A stretch of 64,000 nt of DNA from Sinonovacula constricta (taxonomy: Eukaryota > Mollusca > Bivalvia > Cardiida > Solecurtidae). The translations under genes and the position numbers were made by a program. Numbering within the stretch: the first letter of the stretch is position 1; each line of letters starts with the position of its first letter. The notes under the pieces were generated by a model, which saw nothing but the letters and a program-made list of their open reading frames with translations, searched no databases and had not been told where the DNA came from. Shown piece after piece: positions 40,501 to 47,800 of the stretch. The stretch spans positions 18,913,513-18,977,512 of the forward strand of contig CM017561.1 in NCBI GenBank assembly GCA_007844125.1. Direction: 5' to 3'.

Positions 40501-41843
40501 TGTGGTTCAAATGTTTAAACTGGTCACTGTTGGGAACCTGTTACAGTAACAAATTGAGCACTGTTTTAATCAGTACTTGACATATATACCTAGATTAATA
40601 TTTACCTAACAACAAGACCTGTAGCATAATCGGCCAGCCATATCAAAGTTGTTAAAAATGGTAGTGGTATAGCTCCCTTGCTAATGCTCAAGTAGTTCCA
40701 CGACTGGTGTAGGGATAATGTGACTGGGTGTAGTATCATGCCAAGTGTTCACGGCATGCTATACACAGTGAAGGCAGCACTATACCTGCTTCAAGTGGAC
40801 ACCGTCTCCAGATAACTGAAATACTTTTTGTGGGATGATAAACCCAATAAACATAAACATATTTACCTAACATCTTTGCAATATTTACTATAAATATGTC
40901 ACATAAGCACGTTTTTATGATTATTATTGTATTGCCTTGAAATATGTTTAGCCTGTTTACTGTTTTACATGTAATATTAACTGCCCAACACATTATGTCA
41001 TAAAATATTAAAATTCAATAGAATTTATATTTTTTCAGACTGGTGTGAAAGTTTATCTTGTTGGGTTAACAGATTTCATCTTGTGCACATTTATTTTGTT
41101 GGATTCACAGATTTTTATTTTGTGACCATTTATCTTGTTGGACTTATTTTGTGACCATTTACCCTTGTCAGATTCTGAAGTGTCAGCAGAGGAAGTTGAG
41201 TGTCTGAAAAAGCTGATAAGGCATATAAAGGAGCGGGAGAAGACATTTGTACGTCAGTGTGTGGAGATAAAGGACGAGATGGTGTGTAAGATTTGCTACG
41301 CAAACCCTCTCAACACAGTCTTCCGACCATGTGGACACCAATCCTGCAGGTATTGTATCTGACATTTTAATTATATATTAAATGCATATGCATAGAAATT
41401 ATATCAATATCAAGGTAACATTTGAGGACATATTTATGGTTATTGCATCTTGCAGGTTTATTTTCTTGAAAATTAGATATAATTTTTTTTAAAGACACTC
41501 AAATACAAATGTTAGTCACTTCAGCTGCTTTCAGAGCAATTTAAAGGGTGCATAGTAAATGCTTTCTTTTTATGTGTTTTTGCTTTGGAAAGAAAAGTTG
41601 TAAAGAAAAAGGACTAGCAACTTAAATAACACTTGGTTAAACTTTTCGTTTAGTATGATGTTTGTAACATGCTTCAGTTTAAAGTCCCTTGATTGAAGAT
41701 TGTAGGTTATGCCATTTTCTTTGAGACGTTCTTGAGTGATTGTCCTGTATTTCAGGTCCTGCATCAGTCATCAGATGTTGATCAAGAAAGAATGTTTCTT
41801 TTGCAAAACTCCTATAGAAAAATTAGACAATATAGACATCTGA
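4567..41843 (+). CDS. RNF123: E3 ubiquitin ligase RNF123/KPC1-like (SPRY and RING), complete, 35 coding exons
   Basis: Coding exons: 4567-4654, 6466-6547, 6918-6997, 8600-8700, 9768-9822, 10985-11070, 11913-11999, 12866-12933, 13465-13702, 14102-14233, 14768-14893, 15429-15521, 18106-18182, 18576-18678, 21729-21813, 22423-22484, 22887-22946, 23521-23644, 24253-24354, 26148-26222, 26964-27073, 28191-28274, 30126-30233, 31176-31353, 31726-31800, 33361-33448, 33947-34034, 34187-34277, 36245-36384, 38097-38288, 38834-38909, 39282-39366, 40213-40358, 41172-41349, 41756-41843. They sum to 3651 nt with every phase matching, giving 1216 residues against about 1314 in human RNF123. The order is SPRY (about residues 118-295), a long helical middle with family signatures such as [27 protein letters not shown] and [15 protein letters not shown], then a C-terminal RING. 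RNF123 is the catalytic subunit of the cytoplasmic KPC complex; the mammalian protein ubiquitinates p27Kip1. Compared with human it is about 100 residues shorter, mainly in the linker after LSHLRK. Splice sites are predicted by eye with protein homology. Confidence 0.93.
7470..8370 (-). mobile_element. Solo LTR with heat-shock elements, TATA box and poly(A) signal
   Basis: On the minus strand the element begins TGTTATGTACAG and ends CCAGTCGTAACA, the TG...CA ends of an LTR. It is flanked by a 4-bp direct repeat ATCT (7466-7469 and 8371-8374). Inside, in minus orientation, heat-shock-factor sites precede a TATA box (TATATAAG, 8148-8155): TTCnnGAAnnTTC-type triplets at 8208-8220 and 8190-8202 and a TTCnnGAA pair at 8168-8175. 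An AATAAA lies near 7581-7586 before the 3' end. No internal retroelement genes flank it, so it is read as a solo LTR, antisense in RNF123 intron 3. A 158-bp segment is duplicated in tandem inside it (7611-7768 and 7769-7923). Confidence 0.7.
8148..8220 (-). promoter_or_regulatory. Heat-shock-type promoter inside the LTR
   Basis: Reading the minus strand there are two perfect three-pentamer HSF sites, 8208-8220 (GAACATTCTCGAA on plus) and 8190-8202 (GAACATTCACGAA on plus). A half-array follows at 8168-8175, then the TATA box TATATAAG at 8148-8155. The spacing, with HSEs 10-70 bp upstream of TATA, is that of hsp70-like promoters. It would drive transcription antisense to RNF123. Confidence 0.65.
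9768..13702 (+). CDS. RNF123: RNF123 exons 5-9 encoding the SPRY domain
   Basis: Five exons (9768-9822, 10985-11070, 11913-11999, 12866-12933, 13465-13702) encode about residues 118-295. Visible SPRY landmarks are [19 protein letters not shown], then the DSYAYDG segment, the [20 protein letters not shown] strand pair, and [10 protein letters not shown] followed by [12 protein letters not shown] domains are protein-interaction modules; in KPC1 this half of the protein is needed for substrate or partner contacts. Exon 9 (238 nt) is the longest in the gene. Confidence 0.92.
11130..11330 (-). repeat. SINE copy (minus), degenerate
   Basis: It contains the family body segments 'agaccctaggcatgtgtctgggtagaac' and 'gaagacttcctcacat' with a decayed B box. 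It is the inverted version of the copies at 29735-29950 and 35495-35712, and lies in RNF123 intron 6. Confidence 0.5.
12240..12700 (-). repeat. SINE copy with its B-box region amplified in tandem (~75 bp)
   Basis: A degenerate minus-strand SINE starts near 12240. Its segment GACTCGAACCTGGGCCTA...GTTACAAGTCATTGACTAAC is then repeated four to five times with a spacing of 75-76 bp (for example 12371 and 12446) up to about 12700. Later copies have decayed. It lies just before RNF123 exon 8 (12866). Confidence 0.6.
14565..14710 (+). repeat. SINE 3'-body fragment
   Basis: It shares 'aggataatgtgactgggtgtgg' and 'catgccaggagttca' with the copies at 40650-40855 and 61045-61225. It lies in the RNF123 intron before exon 14768-14893. 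Confidence 0.5.
15185..15425 (+). repeat. Degenerate ~20-bp tandem repeat
   Basis: About ten diverged copies of ACCTGTATATGATAATATT lie immediately upstream of the acceptor of exon 15429-15521. Confidence 0.6.
15880..16831. mobile_element. Probable hAT-like non-autonomous element
   Basis: The left end CAGGGTTCGACATTAAG has the CAGGG start common in hAT elements. Sub-terminal segments are inverted relative to each other: GTGGTCCGGTCTAGCTAAG on the left and, reverse-complemented, GTGGTCCAGTAACTTAG on the right (about 16790-16815). I could not find a clean 8-bp target duplication, so the right boundary (ending ATACTG near 16831) is uncertain. A lysine/arginine-rich reading frame inside (about 16396-16530) has no recognised domain. 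Confidence 0.4.
16930..17176. mobile_element. pogo/Tigger-like MITE (TA target)
   Basis: The ends CAGTCCAACCTCGTTATCTC and, inverted, CAGTCGAACCTTGTAAACTC form terminal inverted repeats of the Tc1/mariner-pogo type. TA dinucleotides flank both sides (16928-16929 and 17177-17178). At 247 bp it is non-coding. It lies in the RNF123 intron between 15521 and 18106. Confidence 0.7.
18183..18575 (+). other. Minor-class (U12-type) AT-AC intron of RNF123
   Basis: After exon 13 there is no usable GT donor, but the sequence at 18183 is ATATCCTTTG, the U12 donor consensus. Near the other end TTTCCTTGAC (18557-18566) fits the U12 branch site TCCTTRAC. About 10 nt beyond its branch A the intron ends in AC (18574-18575). 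Splicing 18182 to 18576 keeps phase (AT|C, Ile438) and gives [20 protein letters not shown], which aligns with the human protein with about a one-residue shift. No polypyrimidine tract precedes the AC. All other introns in this gene fit GT-AG. Confidence 0.88.
19540..20030 (+). repeat. Diverged ~140-bp dispersed/tandem repeat
   Basis: Three diverged copies share 'agccagaatgtttgcctgca', 'aactgggt..cgt.ggg' and 'taggtcaaatc.tagaaaa'. This repeat style is common in bivalve genomes. It directly precedes the 52-bp satellite. Confidence 0.55.
20055..21450 (+). repeat. 52-bp satellite (about 27 copies) with a 200-bp higher-order period
   Basis: The unit runs from GATCTAGAGACAAACTGTC through ATTCTGTGATTCAACATG to TTCATCTAACCTGTT; neighbours start exactly 52 bp apart (20229, 20281). 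A short unit lacking CATTCTGT occurs at 20333 and again at 20533, exactly 200 bp later with matching flanks. This indicates block duplication of four units. The array lies in the RNF123 intron between 18678 and 21729. Confidence 0.9.
22729..22743 (+). CDS. Candidate 15-nt optional microexon of RNF123
   Basis: A 15-nt segment (five codons, IKKIL) has a strong acceptor (TTGATTTTCAG) and a good donor (GTATGT). It is in phase 0 between exons 22423-22484 and 22887-22946. Skipping it gives exactly the human spacing between the helix ending in VLL and the RRFL segment; including it adds five residues without a frameshift. It is left out of the main model and could be alternatively spliced. Confidence 0.4.
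23265..23410 (-). repeat. SINE remnant
   Basis: It holds the decayed family segments 'atgaccctagatatctgtagaaccactgatgcact' and 'gaagttttcttca' in minus orientation, in the intron before exon 23521. Confidence 0.4.
24410..24695 (+). repeat. 47-bp tandem repeat (six copies)
   Basis: Nearly identical units begin CTGTCCACAGCAACAATGAT and end GCTGTCAATCAAGTA. The array lies about 60 bp downstream of the donor of exon 24253-24354. Confidence 0.9.
24815..25712 (+). repeat. 32-bp satellite (about 28 copies)
   Basis: The unit is AAAAATATSCTATAATCCCT plus GTAAATCAGTAY; adjacent starts are 32 bp apart (24841, 24873). Two variant positions (CC or GC after ATAT, and TAC or TAT at the end) alternate along the array. 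It lies in the RNF123 intron between 24354 and 26148. Confidence 0.9.
26580..26775 (+). repeat. tRNA-derived SINE
   Basis: The A-box-like TAGCACAATCGGTAGAGC and a decayed B box are followed by the family tail 'cagattactgaaatactgtttgtgggatgataaacccaataaa'. The tail is shared with 40650-40855 and 61045-61225, and is partly repeated at 26740-26780. Confidence 0.65.
27134..27645 (+). repeat. 36-bp satellite (about 14 copies)
   Basis: The unit is GATCTAGATCAGCCAACTCC plus CACTTGAAATATTGCA. The period is a multiple of three, so the minus strand has an apparent 105-codon frame made of the 12-residue repeat [12 protein letters not shown]. No splice context or family supports coding. It starts about 60 bp after the donor of exon 26964-27073. 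Confidence 0.88.
28000..28190 (+). repeat. Short tandem repeat (~29-33 bp) next to an exon acceptor
   Basis: Six imperfect copies of 'acagataaacattttcatgatgtgtgttt' run up to the acceptor ATACTTACAG of exon 28191-28274. Each unit supplies a T-rich stretch followed by ACAG or ATAG. Confidence 0.7.
29735..29955 (+). repeat. tRNA-derived SINE
   Basis: The A-box-like GTGGCAGAGTGGTAAGAGC (about 29740) and the B box GGTTTGAATCC (29794-29804) are followed by the body 'gatgtcttccagctgatc' and 'gacaaatatggggctcttc'. It lies in the RNF123 intron before 30126. Confidence 0.7.
31435..31570 (-). repeat. SINE remnant
   Basis: It has the decayed segments 'acccagacaaatatctgtgtagaacc' and 'ggaagacctccaaaaatga', in minus orientation of the 29735 family. 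Confidence 0.4.
31908..33070. mobile_element. TA-target DNA transposon, non-autonomous (1.16 kb)
   Basis: The terminal inverted repeats are CCATAAAGTCTTATTGATAA on the left and CCATAAAGTTTTATTGATAC on the right (inverted), followed on both sides by a GACRCA segment. TA flanks are at 31906-31907 and 33071-33072. The interior shows no transposase. The layout fits Tc1/mariner-pogo elements. It lies in the RNF123 intron between 31800 and 33361. Confidence 0.72.
33675..33850 (+). repeat. SINE fragment
   Basis: It has a decayed B box (GGTTTCGAATCC, about 33745) and 'gatgaggtcttcaagctgacc', the body of the 29735/35495 family. Confidence 0.5.
35495..35712 (+). repeat. tRNA-derived SINE, best-preserved copy of its family
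   Basis: The head GGGGCGCCCGTGGCTTAGTG holds the A box; the B box GGTTCGAGTCC is perfect at 35565-35575. The body 'gagaagctcttccagctgac' and 'gtggtgcgccaatggttcta' follow. It lies in the RNF123 intron between 34277 and 36245. Confidence 0.75.
36450..36507 (+). pseudogene. Partial second copy of the RNF123 exon 36245-36384
   Basis: Bases 36450-36491 repeat exon bases 36335-36376 at a fixed offset of 115. Over 14 codons ([14 protein letters not shown]) there are four differences, all silent third-position changes. A possible acceptor CAG sits just before it (36446-36448). The frame then runs into RNK and a TGA that overlaps an AATAAA hexamer. It could be a duplicated exon relic, a template left by a recombination event, or an alternative terminal exon. 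Confidence 0.55.
36620..37474. mobile_element. hAT-like MITE with TAGGGATGTCAA termini
   Basis: The ends TAGGGATGTCAACGGATA and, inverted, TAGGGATGTCAAAGGATA are followed on both sides by repeated GGATATCCGGATATCC palindromes. It is inserted in an (AT)n run, so the target duplication cannot be defined. At 855 bp it holds no transposase frame. It lies in the RNF123 intron after exon 36245-36384. Confidence 0.7.
39560..40105 (+). repeat. 38-bp satellite (about 14 copies)
   Basis: The unit is GTCAGGATAAGAGAGACCTA plus ACAGTTTTGCCCTGGGCT, with starts 38 bp apart (39597, 39635). It lies in the RNF123 intron before exon 40213-40358. Confidence 0.9.
40650..40855 (+). repeat. tRNA-derived SINE
   Basis: It opens with the tRNA-like 'gtggtatagctcccttgctaatgctcaa' and continues with 'gggataatgtgactgggtgta'. 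It ends with the conserved tail 'tgaaatactttttgtgggatgataaacccaataaa'. Confidence 0.65.
41172..41843 (+). CDS. RNF123: RNF123 last two exons: C3HC4 RING and stop
   Basis: Exons 41172-41349 and 41756-41843 encode the RING: C1167-x2-C1170, C1182-x-H1184, C1187-x2-C1190 and C1201-x2-C1204, so all eight zinc ligands are present. The intron falls between the third and fourth ligand pairs, within the codon after C1187. The RING binds the E2 enzyme and makes the protein a ligase. Translation ends KLDNIDI at TGA 41841-41843, some 20 residues earlier than in vertebrates. Confidence 0.93.
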
Positions 41844-43570
41844 TTGTAGAGAATAACTAGTTTATGTAGACAGCTGGAAGCTGAGAGGGATGGAGTTCTC
41901 GGCTGTGCCAAACTGCTGTTGTTCTTATGATCAGGTGAAGGCCTTGGAGAGTATAGTTGCATTCACCCCATGACACTCTCCCTGTGTACCGAGGTATCAC
42001 AGTCCAAGACCAACTAGCATGCCATCACTCCTCCCTTTATAACAACAGTCAGCAATAGGCCTCTTATGTCTGTCTGTTGATTTAATGAGGGCAACAGACA
42101 TGTCAGATTATCAGGACAAAAGTCATTTATTTTAGGGCAGTATTAATTGAATGATAGGTAATAGAGTCAAAGCTTACAATTTTAAATTATTAACGGTTGC
42201 TTGGATTAAGATGGAAAAAGAGATAATGTATAAACAAGTGCTTTTGGAAATGACCAAGGCAGAAAAGAGATGTACCCATGTATACTCATATTCCCTGAAT
42301 AAAGTGATAAGGCCAATATTAAACTCAATCTTTAGGGATATATCTGAATAAAGGGATAAGGCCAATATTAAACTCAATCTTTAGGGATATATCTGAATAA
42401 AGTGATAAGGCCAATATTAAACTCATACTTTAGGGATATATCTGAATAAAGTGATAAGGCCAATATTAAACTCAATCTTTAGGGATATATCTGAATAAAG
42501 GGATAAGGCCAATATTAAACTCAATCTTTAGGGATATATCTGAATAAAGTGATAAGGCCAATATTAAACTCAATCTTTAGGGATATATCTGAATAAAGGG
42601 ATAAGGCCAATATTAAACTCAATCTTTAGGGATATATCTGAATAATGGGAAAAGACCAATATTAAACTCAATCTTTAGGGATATATTTGAATAAAGTGAT
42701 AAGGCCAATATTAAACTCAATCTTTAGGGATATATCTGAATAAAGTGATAAGGCCAATATTAAACTCAATCTTTAGGGATATATCTGAATAAAGGGAAAA
42801 GACCAATATTAAACTCAATCTTAAGGGATATATCTGAATAAAGTGATAAGGCCAATATTTAACTCAATCTTTAGGGATATATCTGAATAAAGGGAAAATA
42901 CCAATATTAAACTCAATCTTAAGGGATATATCTGAATAAAGTGATAAGGCCAATATTAAACTCAATCTTTAGGGATATATCTGAATAAAGGGAAAAGACC
43001 AATATGAAACTCAATCTTTAGGGATATATCTGAATAAAGTGATAAGGCCAATATTAAACTCAATCTTTAGGGATATATCTGAATAAAGTGATAAGGCCAA
43101 TGTTAAACCCAGACTTTAGGGATATATCTGAATAAAGGTAAAGGGATAAGGCCAATATTAAACTCAATCTTTAGGGATATATCTGAATAAAGGGATAAGG
43201 CCAATATTAAACTCAATCTTTAGGGATATATCTGAATAAAGTGATAAGGCCAATATTAAACTCAATCTTTAGGGATATATCTTTTATTTGAAGCTTATGC
43301 AGCATTGACAAGAGAGTATTAACATCAGGGTTGAAATGAAAGAATATACATGAATGGTGTTAAATAGTGTTAGAATACATGTAGAGTATGGTTATCCTTT
43401 TAAAGGCTTAGAATATGTGTTATTGTTAGATGTTGGTCTACAAGACTGACCTTTGTTGTGTATGAATTAGTATTTGGATTGTACATATTTGTATTATAAT
43501 ATTGATAAGCATGTATCTTCATAGCCATGTAGAAATGTTACAATAAAGGATATTTTAGCTGCTGCTGTTT
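41844..43570 (+). other. Presumed RNF123 3' UTR and poly(A) region
   Basis: The region follows the RNF123 stop with no further exon signal. An AATAAA at 43542-43547 is a plausible final poly(A) signal, but the array at 42290-43290 supplies an AATAAA in nearly every unit, so earlier ends are possible. Confidence 0.45.
42290..43290 (+). repeat. 49-bp satellite carrying AATAAA in each unit (about 20 copies)
   Basis: The unit is GGGATATATCTGAATAAAGT plus GATAAGGCCAATATTAAACT and CAATCTTTA. Most copies keep TGAATAAAG, the canonical poly(A) hexamer on the RNF123 sense strand; one copy has AATAATG instead. Alternating unit types (AGTGATAAGGCC and AGGGAAAAGACC) suggest block duplications. Confidence 0.9.
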
Positions 43571-44884
43571 TTGTTGAGGGTTTTATTAATTTGCTTTACA
43601 ATTGTGTTTTTGTATATTAGATATTTAGAACTGTTGTTGCTGTATAATTTTTGAAGATGTTTCTGTGGTTTTAACATATATTTTATATTCTAGCTAAAAT
43701 ATTTTTAAGTACCAGTATACCTTAAGAAAGTGGCTTATCATAAATTACTTTACATAAAATGTGATATATTTCTTTTGACCTATAATATTGTCTCGTTTAC
43801 AAATTTCGCTTTATTGTGCCTAAATATTTTGTTGAATCGATTGCAGAAGCGTTGTTGTATGTCCTGTGATATAACTACTCTATTCCATCACAGTGGACAG
43901 TTTCATCTATTGTAAACATGTTAACATTCATCTGTATAGAATGGGGTAAATATTTATTAGTCTTTTACATGCAATCTTTTTTAGTGTAATAGCAGCTATT
44001 TAACCCAATGTAATCCTTTTCTTTCATTTCTATTTTTTATAAAATATTGTAAAAATGGTACATAATGTTTTTACTTGAATTCAAATAAGGTCATGATGTA
44101 ATTTTATTAATCATGATTTTTTTAAAGCTTGGGATGTCCAGAGTTCTGTCTTTTCTTGTGGAAAATTGTCCTTTAAATGAAATAAAAAGGAAAATCAGGC
44201 AGCCCTTGAAAAACTTGATTGCGTGAAAACAAAAAGTCAGGGAATACACCTGTTAATGCTGGCTTTTTCAAACTTATTTTTTCTTGATTAAAGATTGACT
44301 TATAATATTAGATGATTTATCACCGAGTTACATCAAATGGATGAAATCCACTGTCAGTGGTTATATTGTCCCCTGTCACTATTACTATCAGTAACATGCT
44401 TATGTCAGCTAAACCTTATTGATATACATAAAGAGTACAATACTTTAGAATTTTTATATCAATCTTATTTATGACAAAACAGATACATGAAATAATTTCT
44501 TGCTTACAGTTTTTTAACCTGTCCATACTCACTTTTTTGTTTGTGGAGATTGATGTTACTGTAATAATGACTTTAAATATAAGGTTGTTCAATTTGTTAG
44601 CTTATAAGACTCTTGTAGTAATGTGTACCATTAATGTAATTTTACAAAAATGTCTAATGGTAATATGCTTTGTTTTTATAAAATGTATACCACTACAATG
44701 TGATCAATGTTCATGTTTGAAAGTCTTAAAAAATAAATTACATTATTTAAGAGCTGTATTGGTGTTGTTTATTGGCATTACATGATTCAACCATAAACAA
44801 AATCTTTGTTTAGTCATAGGTTGTGCTTGAAAACTTACTTGATGGATTACTGCTGCCTCTCCTAAAATTGCATGTTGTTAACAT
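43571..44884. other. Intergenic, nothing recognised
   Basis: AT-rich sequence between the RNF123 3' end and the 34-bp satellite. The 104-codon frame at 44471-44785 has AT-biased composition and no recognisable domain. Confidence 0.6.
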
Positions 44885-47800
44885 TTAACACAATGTGACG
44901 TAAGCATGTTGTGAACATTTTACACCACACCACATATTCATGTTGTGAACATATGACTCCATGCCACATAAGAAGGTTGTTGACATATGACTCCATGCCA
45001 CATAAGCATGTTGTGAACATATGACACTATGCCACATAAGCATGTTGTAAACATATGACACTTTGCCACATAAGCATGTTGTGAACATATGACTCCATGC
45101 CACATAAGCATGTTGTGAACATATGACTCCATGCCACATAAGCATGCTGTGAACATATGACTCCATGCCACATAAGCATGCTGTGAACATATGACACTAT
45201 GCCACATAAGCATGTTGTGAACATATGACACTATGCCACATAAGCATGTTGTGAACATATGACACTTTGCCACATAAGCATGTTGTGAACATATGACTCC
45301 ATGCCACATAAGCATGCTGTGAACATATGACACCATGCCACATAAGCATGCTGTGAACAAATGACTCCATGCCACATAAGAATGTTGTTGACATATGACT
45401 CCACGCCACATAAGCATGTTGTGAACATATGACACTATGCCACATAAGCATGTTGTGAACATATGACACTTTGCCACATAAGCATGTTGTGAACATATGA
45501 CACCATGCCACATTAACATGTTGTGAACATATGACTCCACGCCACATAAGCATGTTGACATATGACACCATGCCACATAAGCATGTTGTTGACATATGAC
45601 TCAATGCCACATAAGCATGTTGTGAACATATGACTCCATGCCACATAAGCATGTTGACATGACTCCATGCCATGTAAGCATGTTGTGAACATATGACTCC
45701 ATGCCACATAAGCATGTTGTGAACATATGACTCCATGCCACATAAGCATGTTGTGAACATATGACTCCATGCCACATAAGCATGTTGTGAACATATGACT
45801 CCATGCCACATTAACATGTTGTGAACATATGACTCCATGCCACATAAGCATGTTGTGAACATATGACTCCATGCTACATAAGCATGTTGTGAACATATGG
45901 CTCCATGCCACATAAGCATGTTGTTAACATAATACTCCATGCTACATAAGCATGTTGTGAACATATGACTCCATGCCACATAAGCATGTTGTGAACATAT
46001 GACTCCATGCCACATTAACATGTTGTGAACATACGACTCCATGCCACATAAGCATGTTGTGAACATATGACTCCATGCTACATAAGCATGTTGTGAACAT
46101 ATGGCTCCATGCCACATAAGCATGTTGTTAACATATGACTCCATGCTACATAAGCCTGTTGTGAACATATGACTCCATGCCACATAAGCATGTTGTGAAT
46201 ATATGACTCCATGCCACATAAGCATGTTGTGAACATATGACTCCATGCCACATAAGCATGTTGTGAACATATGACTCCATGCCACATTAACATGTTGTGA
46301 ACATATGACTCCACGCCACATAAGCATGTTGTTGACATATGACTCAATGCCACATAAGCATGTTGTGAACATATGACTCCATGCCACATAAGCATGTTGA
46401 CATATGACTCCATGCCATGTAAGCATGTTGTGAACATATGACTCCATGCCACATAAGCATGTTGTGAACATATGACTCCATGCCACATAAGCATGTTGTG
46501 AAAATATGACTCCATGCCACGTAAGCATGTTGTGAACCAATGACACCATGCCCGGTAAGCATGTTGTGAACAAATGACACCATGCCACATAAGCATGTTG
46601 TTAACATATGACTCCATGCTACATAAGCATGTTGTGAACACCGGCCGCAATAGCTCAGGTGGTAGAGCGTCAGCTTGCGGATCGGGAGGTCATGGGTTTG
46701 GACCCCGGCCGGGTCTAACAAAAGACTTTAAAGTTGGTAGTAGTGGCTTCCCTCCTAACGCTCGAGCTAAGGGGACAGCATTACGCCTGACTCGTCAGTG
46801 TCAGTATAATGGACCGACCGGGTTCAGTCCATGGGCACCTCATAAGTGCCCCTGTGCTATAATGATAGAAATGTCGCTGCGCAGTATCGACAAAAATGCC
46901 GGCTAATCCCAATCCCATGTTGTGAACATATGTCACCATGCCACATAAGCATGTTGCGAACATATGATACCATGCCACATAAGCATGTTGTGAACATAGG
47001 ATACCACACCACATAAGCATGTTGTGAACATGTGACTCCATGCCACATAAGCATGTTGTTGACATTGACTCCATGCCACATAAGCATGTTGTGAACATAT
47101 GACTCCATGCCACATAAGCATGTTGTTGACATTGACTCCATGCCACATAAGCATGTTGTGAACATATGACTCCATGCCACATAAGCATGTTGTGAATATA
47201 TGACTCCATGCCACATAAGCATGTTGTGAACATGTGACTCCATGCCACATAAGCATGTTGTGAACATGTGACTCCACGCTACATAAGAATGTTGTAAACA
47301 TAGGACACCACACCACATAAGCATGTTGTGAACATGTGACTTCATGCCACATAAGCCTGTTGTGAACATAGGACACCACACCAAATAAGCATGTTGTGAA
47401 CATGTGACTCCACGCCACATAAGCATGTTGTGAACATAGGACTCCACGCCACATAAGCATGTTGTGAACATAGGACTCCACGCCACATAAGAATGTTGTA
47501 AACATAGGACACCACACCACATAAGCATGTTGTGAACATATGACTCAATGCCACATAAGCATGTTGTGAACATAGGACTCCACGCCACATAAGCATGTTG
47601 TGAACATAGGACTCCACGCTACATAAGAATGTTGTAAACATAGGACACCACACCACATAAGCATGTTGTAAACATATGACTCAATGCCACATAAGCATGT
47701 TGTGAACATAGGACTCCACGCCACATAAGCATGTTGTGAACATATGACTCCATGCCACATAAGCATGTTGTGAACATGTGACTCCACGCCACATAAGCAT

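Noticed and set aside
44471..44785. 104-codon plus-strand frame rich in Leu/Ile/Val
   Set aside because: AT-rich intergenic sequence gives such hydrophobic frames by chance; no splice, promoter or family support.
45197..46588. 463-codon minus-strand reading frame and many overlapping long frames up to 49382
   Set aside because: They are by-products of a 34-bp satellite unit without stops. Overlapping frames all encode the same period, and there is no promoter, splice context or domain.
46641..46715. Possible tRNA gene (A and B boxes)
   Set aside because: The anticodon arm does not fold, and the sequence continues into a SINE body with a target duplication around the whole 276-bp unit.
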